Source: Isoetes engelmannii (taxonomy: Eukaryota > Streptophyta > Lycopodiopsida > Isoetales > Isoetaceae). From it: a stretch of 20,748 nt of DNA. A program made the position numbers and the translations under genes. Positions 17,409 to 20,748 of the stretch are shown in pieces. The notes under the pieces were generated by a model. That model did no database searches, was not told where the DNA came from, and worked only from the letters and a program-made list of their open reading frames with translations. Every line of letters starts with the position of its first letter. Positions within the stretch are counted from its first letter, which is position 1. The stretch is from contig JAANSK020278046.1 in assembly GCA_011763485.2 (NCBI GenBank), positions 1-20,748 of the forward strand. The letters run 5' to 3'.

Positions 17409-17514
17409 ATCTAGGCCATTGTTTCTTGATGGAAGGTCCATGTGGACGGTTAAGATAGTACATCCAAAATCTAGGTAATTGGTTCTAGATAATAAAGGTC
17501 CACATGGATAGTTA
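17409..17514. repeat. Two diverged copies of a 44-46-bp unit
   Basis: ATCTAGG..ATTG.TTCT... to GGTCCA.(G/A)TGGA..GTTA occurs at 17409-17452 and 17469-17514, period about 60. Each carries GGTCCATGTGGAC or GGTCCACATGGAT, a local palindrome. Confidence 0.7.
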
Positions 17515-17590
17515 TGTGGTTGAAATTAGATTAATTATCAAATTCAAATGCAATCTCAAATTCAAATATTTTTCCTTGTTGCATTATTCA

Positions 17591-17714
17591 ACAATTGATA
17601 TGTAGTTATCCTACTAATTCCAATATTCAAATGATATGCACCCTTTAGTTATTCTACCAATTCCAATTTTACAATTGACATGCACCCTTTAGTTATTCTA
17701 CTAATTCAAAATTT
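17591..17714. repeat. Three tandem units of about 37-44 bp
   Basis: Units start at 17591, 17628 and 17671 with CAATTGATATG-, CAAATGATATG- and CAATTGACATG-like sequence. They continue through CACCCTTTAGTTATTCTA (units 2 and 3) to ATTCCAATTTT-like ends. Unit 1 lacks several bases. Confidence 0.8.
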
Positions 17715-17719
17715 CTAGT

Positions 17720-19000
17720 AGCATACCGATACTATCACAAATTAGAGGTGGAAGGGAGAAGATGACTGTTGAAGATCATCCTCGTTAAAGGTTGATCAAT
17801 ATTCAATATGATTTTTAGAGCATCACTTATCATAGACACAATGCAAAAAGAAAAACAAAGTGCATATATAGTATGTATGATTGGACTTTATTATAAACAA
17901 ATGGTCAAGTTGAATTTACTTTGGTACATGATCTTACATTAGATACCTTTTGTTTTCTTGTAGAGTGTAAAAATAAAAAAGATTATAATTTTAGGATTTA
18001 GCATCACCTAGCTATTGACTTTTAATTCTATTGAACCCCTGCTTCAATGATAGTGCAAGGTCTGTGTGGCATGTGCTTTGGCAACACGCCTTTCCTTCAA
18101 CTATCTAAAATAAACAGGGTACAAAATACAGTTAAATTCTTTCAAATATAGATGTAAGATACATTCAGGTCTTTCAACATAGGTGCGTCTTTTCCCTTTC
18201 TCATATAGAACTGAAGGAAGCAGCAAGCATCATGTTTAGTTAGACAATCCCCTTCATCAATAAAATCATAAACTGAAAACATTTGAAGCTCAAATACATG
18301 GTGTATGATTGTACATCCATGCCGCATGAGTTTCAAAGAAATGATACCTGAAGCGTGAGATTTTGGTTCCTACGTAAAAGATTCTATTCAAAGCAGACTT
18401 AAAAAATAAGAATGCAAATCAGTTAAATCATTGGCAAACACTGCCATAACTATTATATCTAATTGCATCTTTGCACCCTTTGCTTCGACTTTGAGTTAAG
18501 GCCTGTATCACATTCTCATGATGGCTGATGTTTCCTCTTTTCAAAGGTGATATTAAAACCTGTTCTAGAGATATCCACCATCATGGTCCTTTCACAAGCT
18601 AATGTATCTTCTATAGACACTTTAAGATAAATAGTTCCAACGGAGAATTTTACACAGTTAGTAATGCACACTATAAATACAGACAATGAAGTTCTTTAAA
18701 ACTTAAGCAAGAAACCGACCCATAATTTGCTAGTCCTTGAAACTCCTAGTCGACAGGAAGGATCGCTTATTCTTGAGGTCAAACATCACCTAATAAGAGA
18801 GGCTCCATCTTTCATAAGGAATAGATTACATCCATTTAAAGCATTACATCCAAATTTAAAAAATGTATGCTACAATCTAAATCCCAATTCCTTCTATACA
18901 AGGATGAATAAGAAGCATATAAGAACCGAGTTCAAATGCCTCATTAGAAAACAAAATCTAAAGAAGCATGGAATTCAGAGAAACATTTATACTTGAAATC
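17720..19000. other. AT-rich gene-poor stretch
   Basis: No gene recognised. Minus 18142-18336 and plus 18727-18996 are open for 64 and 89 codons, but they have AT-driven composition, no motif and no splice context. Nothing RNA-like was seen. Confidence 0.5.
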
Positions 19001-19009
19001 CAGTTTACC

Positions 19010-19123
19010 TCAGTTTAAGTCATCTAGATGCATACAATCTATACCTTGTTTGAATATATATGTGTATCTTGTGGAAGATGCTCCTTGAAGTTTCTTTTCA
19101 GCATCAAGAGTCACCTTTATCCT
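19010..19123 (-). other. Exon-like segment, unknown
   Basis: On the minus strand the 37 codons beginning RIKVTLDAEKKLQGASS are open and look coding. A donor-like CAAG-GTATAG lies inside (near 19047) and a GAG-GTAAAC follows. The upstream acceptor is weak. This may be an exon of a larger minus-strand gene together with 19653-19726. Confidence 0.2.
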
Positions 19124-19652
19124 TCCTCTTGCTCAAAAGGAATGTAAGAGTTCATGCATATATTTGGTCTAGTTCATCAATGTTTGTAGTTCATTAATCT
19201 TTAATTGGCATCCTAGTTCATCAAATATTGAGTAAAAGGAATGGCATTACACCTCTTCAACCTGAGGAGTGACTTCAAAAACATGTGTATTGGTACTTGT
19301 TATTCCCCCCAAAAATCAGAATCATCATTCGTTTTGACCTCGACAACTCAGCATCGGCATTGTCACAAATATTTGCCATAAGGAAAAAATATGCAGCACA
19401 GGAGTATCCTAAGAGATTTGGAATAAACTCATCTAATTATTCCACTGATAACTATGGAGACAACTACATTCATTCTTAACCAACTCATCTCTCTTCTACC
19501 CAATCTTTACAGATCGAACCCGGAGCTATTCCCCTTGTTAGTGCAGTTCTTTGGCCATAGTTAGGAGAAATGGAAATTCACTGAAAAAAGCGGGTTGGCA
19601 TTAAGCAGAAGATATATTCCTCTAAAAATAGCAAGATGGATCTTTTTCTTAC

Positions 19653-19726
19653 CCTGCTAGTTCCAAATATCTGAAACTTGAGCGCGTTGTTGAAATAGCT
19701 GCAGCACCATAATCAATGCAAGCTCC
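19653..19726 (-). other. Exon-like segment with good splice borders, unknown
   Basis: On the minus strand, ATATTTACAG precedes and GTAAGAAA follows a 74-nt block. Two frames are informative: frame 1 is open throughout (GACIDYGAAAISTTRSSF...), and frame 2 reads ELALIMVLQLFQQRAQVSDI and stops just before the donor. Borders fit plant consensus well, but a single short block cannot be assigned to a gene. Confidence 0.3.
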
Positions 19727-19798
19727 CTGTAAATATCACAGTCAAAATAAACTTTCGCAAATCGGGATTATCCGACTGGATGGATGATCACCAGCAAT

Positions 19799-20116
19799 TC
19801 ATTTGCTCCCATTTCTTTGCCATACCACCATCGTTATACAGCTACAAACCATGAGGATATGGCCATTCCATTTATAAAAATCATAATGATACAAAGATGG
19901 AACTTGGATTCTAAGCCAGAAATAGTGATTTTCAGACTGAGAACTGGACGCCAATATGCCAAAACATAAAAGAAAAGGTGAAGAGCTCGGATCGTCAATC
20001 CTGTCAGTCGCCATAGCCACAACCACTATAGCCATAGAAAGACACAACAAAAGCGCGACGGAGAAGCAAACTTTAAAATCTGGAACAAAATGCATACGAC
20101 CAAAATACTCCCACAA
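19799..20116 (-). other. 105-codon ORF with hydrophobic N-terminal segment
   Basis: The minus-strand frame has a strongly hydrophobic run (FSVALLLCLSMAIVVVAMAT, about residues 18-37) that could be a signal peptide or membrane segment. The rest has no motif. It lies upstream of the exon-like block at 19653-19726 on the same strand, but no donor in a fitting phase was identified. It could be a first exon or chance. Confidence 0.2.
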
Positions 20117-20233
20117 GGGTTAAAGTGTCAGAGAATGTCGCATGCAGTGTTACATGAGGTGTTTCGGCACAATTCCCAACACCCTCACAAAATAATAGAG
20201 ATGACTGTCGATACATCTAGTAAGGGCGCATGA

Positions 20234-20570
20234 TACTCTTACCCTGGATTGGGTGATCCCGGAGGTCGGGATCTTCTGGAGCCTATGATCCTTGAGGACG
20301 GGACCCCACTTACTGCACAGTTATGGTGCAGATTTTTGAACCCTTATAGGGAAAATCATGGTGTTTTTGTGCCAAGGGAGAAGTAGGGCGAGCGCCACTG
20401 CTATGAAAGAACTTCAATCCGTAGGAAAAAGATTATCGAAACTGCGCAGTAAGCCATTAACTATGCAATCAACTGTGGGATCTCGCAGGAGGGGACCTCG
20501 CGTGGGGATCCCAAAGGAGGGGATCCCATTTGGTGATCCCGGAGAGCAGGATCAACCCAAACCAAGGTAA
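20234..20570 (+). pseudogene. Broken ORF, possibly retroelement-derived
   Basis: One frame is open from 20234 to the TAG at 20384 (ILEDGTPLTAQLWCRFLNPY is inside). A second frame, shifted by one, is open from 20358 to 20570 and is basic and Pro/Gly-rich. Together they suggest one ORF split by a frameshift. A TGATCCCGGAG motif occurs in both (20249-20259 and 20532-20542), and GGGATCCC-type palindromes cluster at 20505-20550. No domain recognised. Confidence 0.25.
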
Positions 20571-20587
20571 GATGATCTTCAATTCAA

Positions 20588-20675
20588 CCTCTAGTAAGAG
20601 ATGAATTTCATGTGCGTACTAGAGAGTGGAAAGTTTAATGGGTATATCACTAGAAACTAAATTGGTATTGTAAGG
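20588..20675 (+). repeat. Dispersed repeat, copy 2 (partner at 15728-15813)
   Basis: See the partner for shared blocks. Similarity stops exactly where the GGAA microsatellite starts, which fits insertion of the following retroposon into this repeat. Confidence 0.6.
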
Positions 20676-20748
20676 AAGGAAGGAAGGAAGGAAGGAAGGA
20701 AGTATATTTTAACATCCACGGAGGCCAAAGGCCTATGAGACGGTACAT
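20669..20748 (-). mobile_element. 3' end of a minus-strand retroposon with (TTCC)n tail
   Basis: Reading the minus strand from the window edge: a small inverted repeat GGCC-TTT-GGCC, then CCGTGGATGTTAAAATATA, then about eight TTCC units (20701-20669). The order hairpin, CCGTGGAYG, TTAAAA, simple repeat is the same as at 7876-7930. The rest of the element lies outside the window. Confidence 0.5.

Overview
The window is nuclear DNA from a land plant. It holds one complete protein-coding gene, which has a spliceosomal intron with consensus borders and encodes a plant-type ARM-repeat plus TPR protein. Around it lies a sea of degenerate non-LTR retroelements, tRNA-derived short elements and tandem or inverted duplications, with long AT-rich gaps. 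This texture suggests a large-genome vascular plant, perhaps a fern or other non-flowering lineage. That is inference: nothing here fixes the species.

Layout. 1-2.26 kb: two direct copies of a roughly 1.1 kb repeat. 2.77-2.96 kb: a minus-strand tRNA-derived (SINE-like) element containing a large palindrome. 3.0-3.83 kb: a diverged tandem repeat rich in heat-shock-element-like pentamers, then a TAGGTR-type minisatellite, then a 79-bp-period duplication. 3.84-6.03 kb: no gene, only small repeats. 6.03-6.87 kb: a fold-back structure with two direct and one inverted arm. 6.92-7.71 kb: the decayed C-terminal end of a LINE reverse-transcriptase ORF (zinc-binding domain, minus). 7.88-8.64 kb: a second minus-strand non-LTR element showing an L1-ORF1-like segment and a distinctive 3' tail. 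8.9-10.2 kb: low-information sequence with a possible LINE tail. 10.2-11.92 kb: a tandem duplication of about 0.8-0.9 kb. 12.0-12.95 kb: coding-looking but unproven minus-strand exons.

13.0-15.4 kb is the real gene: two short overlapping upstream ORFs, a 322-codon exon, a 200-nt phase-0 intron and a 309-codon exon (631 aa in all), then the 3' flank. The N-terminal half is an ARM/HEAT-like helical array. The C-terminal half is a three-unit TPR of the Hsp90/Hsp70 carboxylate-clamp type, followed by an acidic Glu/Ser tail. At 16.15-16.52 kb a decayed direct copy of this gene's 3' end survives, carrying a fresh-looking snap-back inverted duplication. 16.6-20.2 kb is mostly AT-rich and gene-poor, with small tandem repeats and a few isolated exon-like segments on the minus strand. 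The right edge (20.23-20.75 kb) holds a broken ORF with GATC-rich repeats, a (GGAA)n tract and the 3' end of another minus-strand retroposon whose tail resembles the one at 7.9 kb.

No operon logic applies. Apart from the ARM-TPR gene, most open frames are chance frames or transposon debris. I found no convincing new biological system. The best leads are the shared 3' tail of the retroposons, the snap-back duplication in the pseudogene, the clamp-residue change in the TPR domain and the overlapping upstream ORFs.
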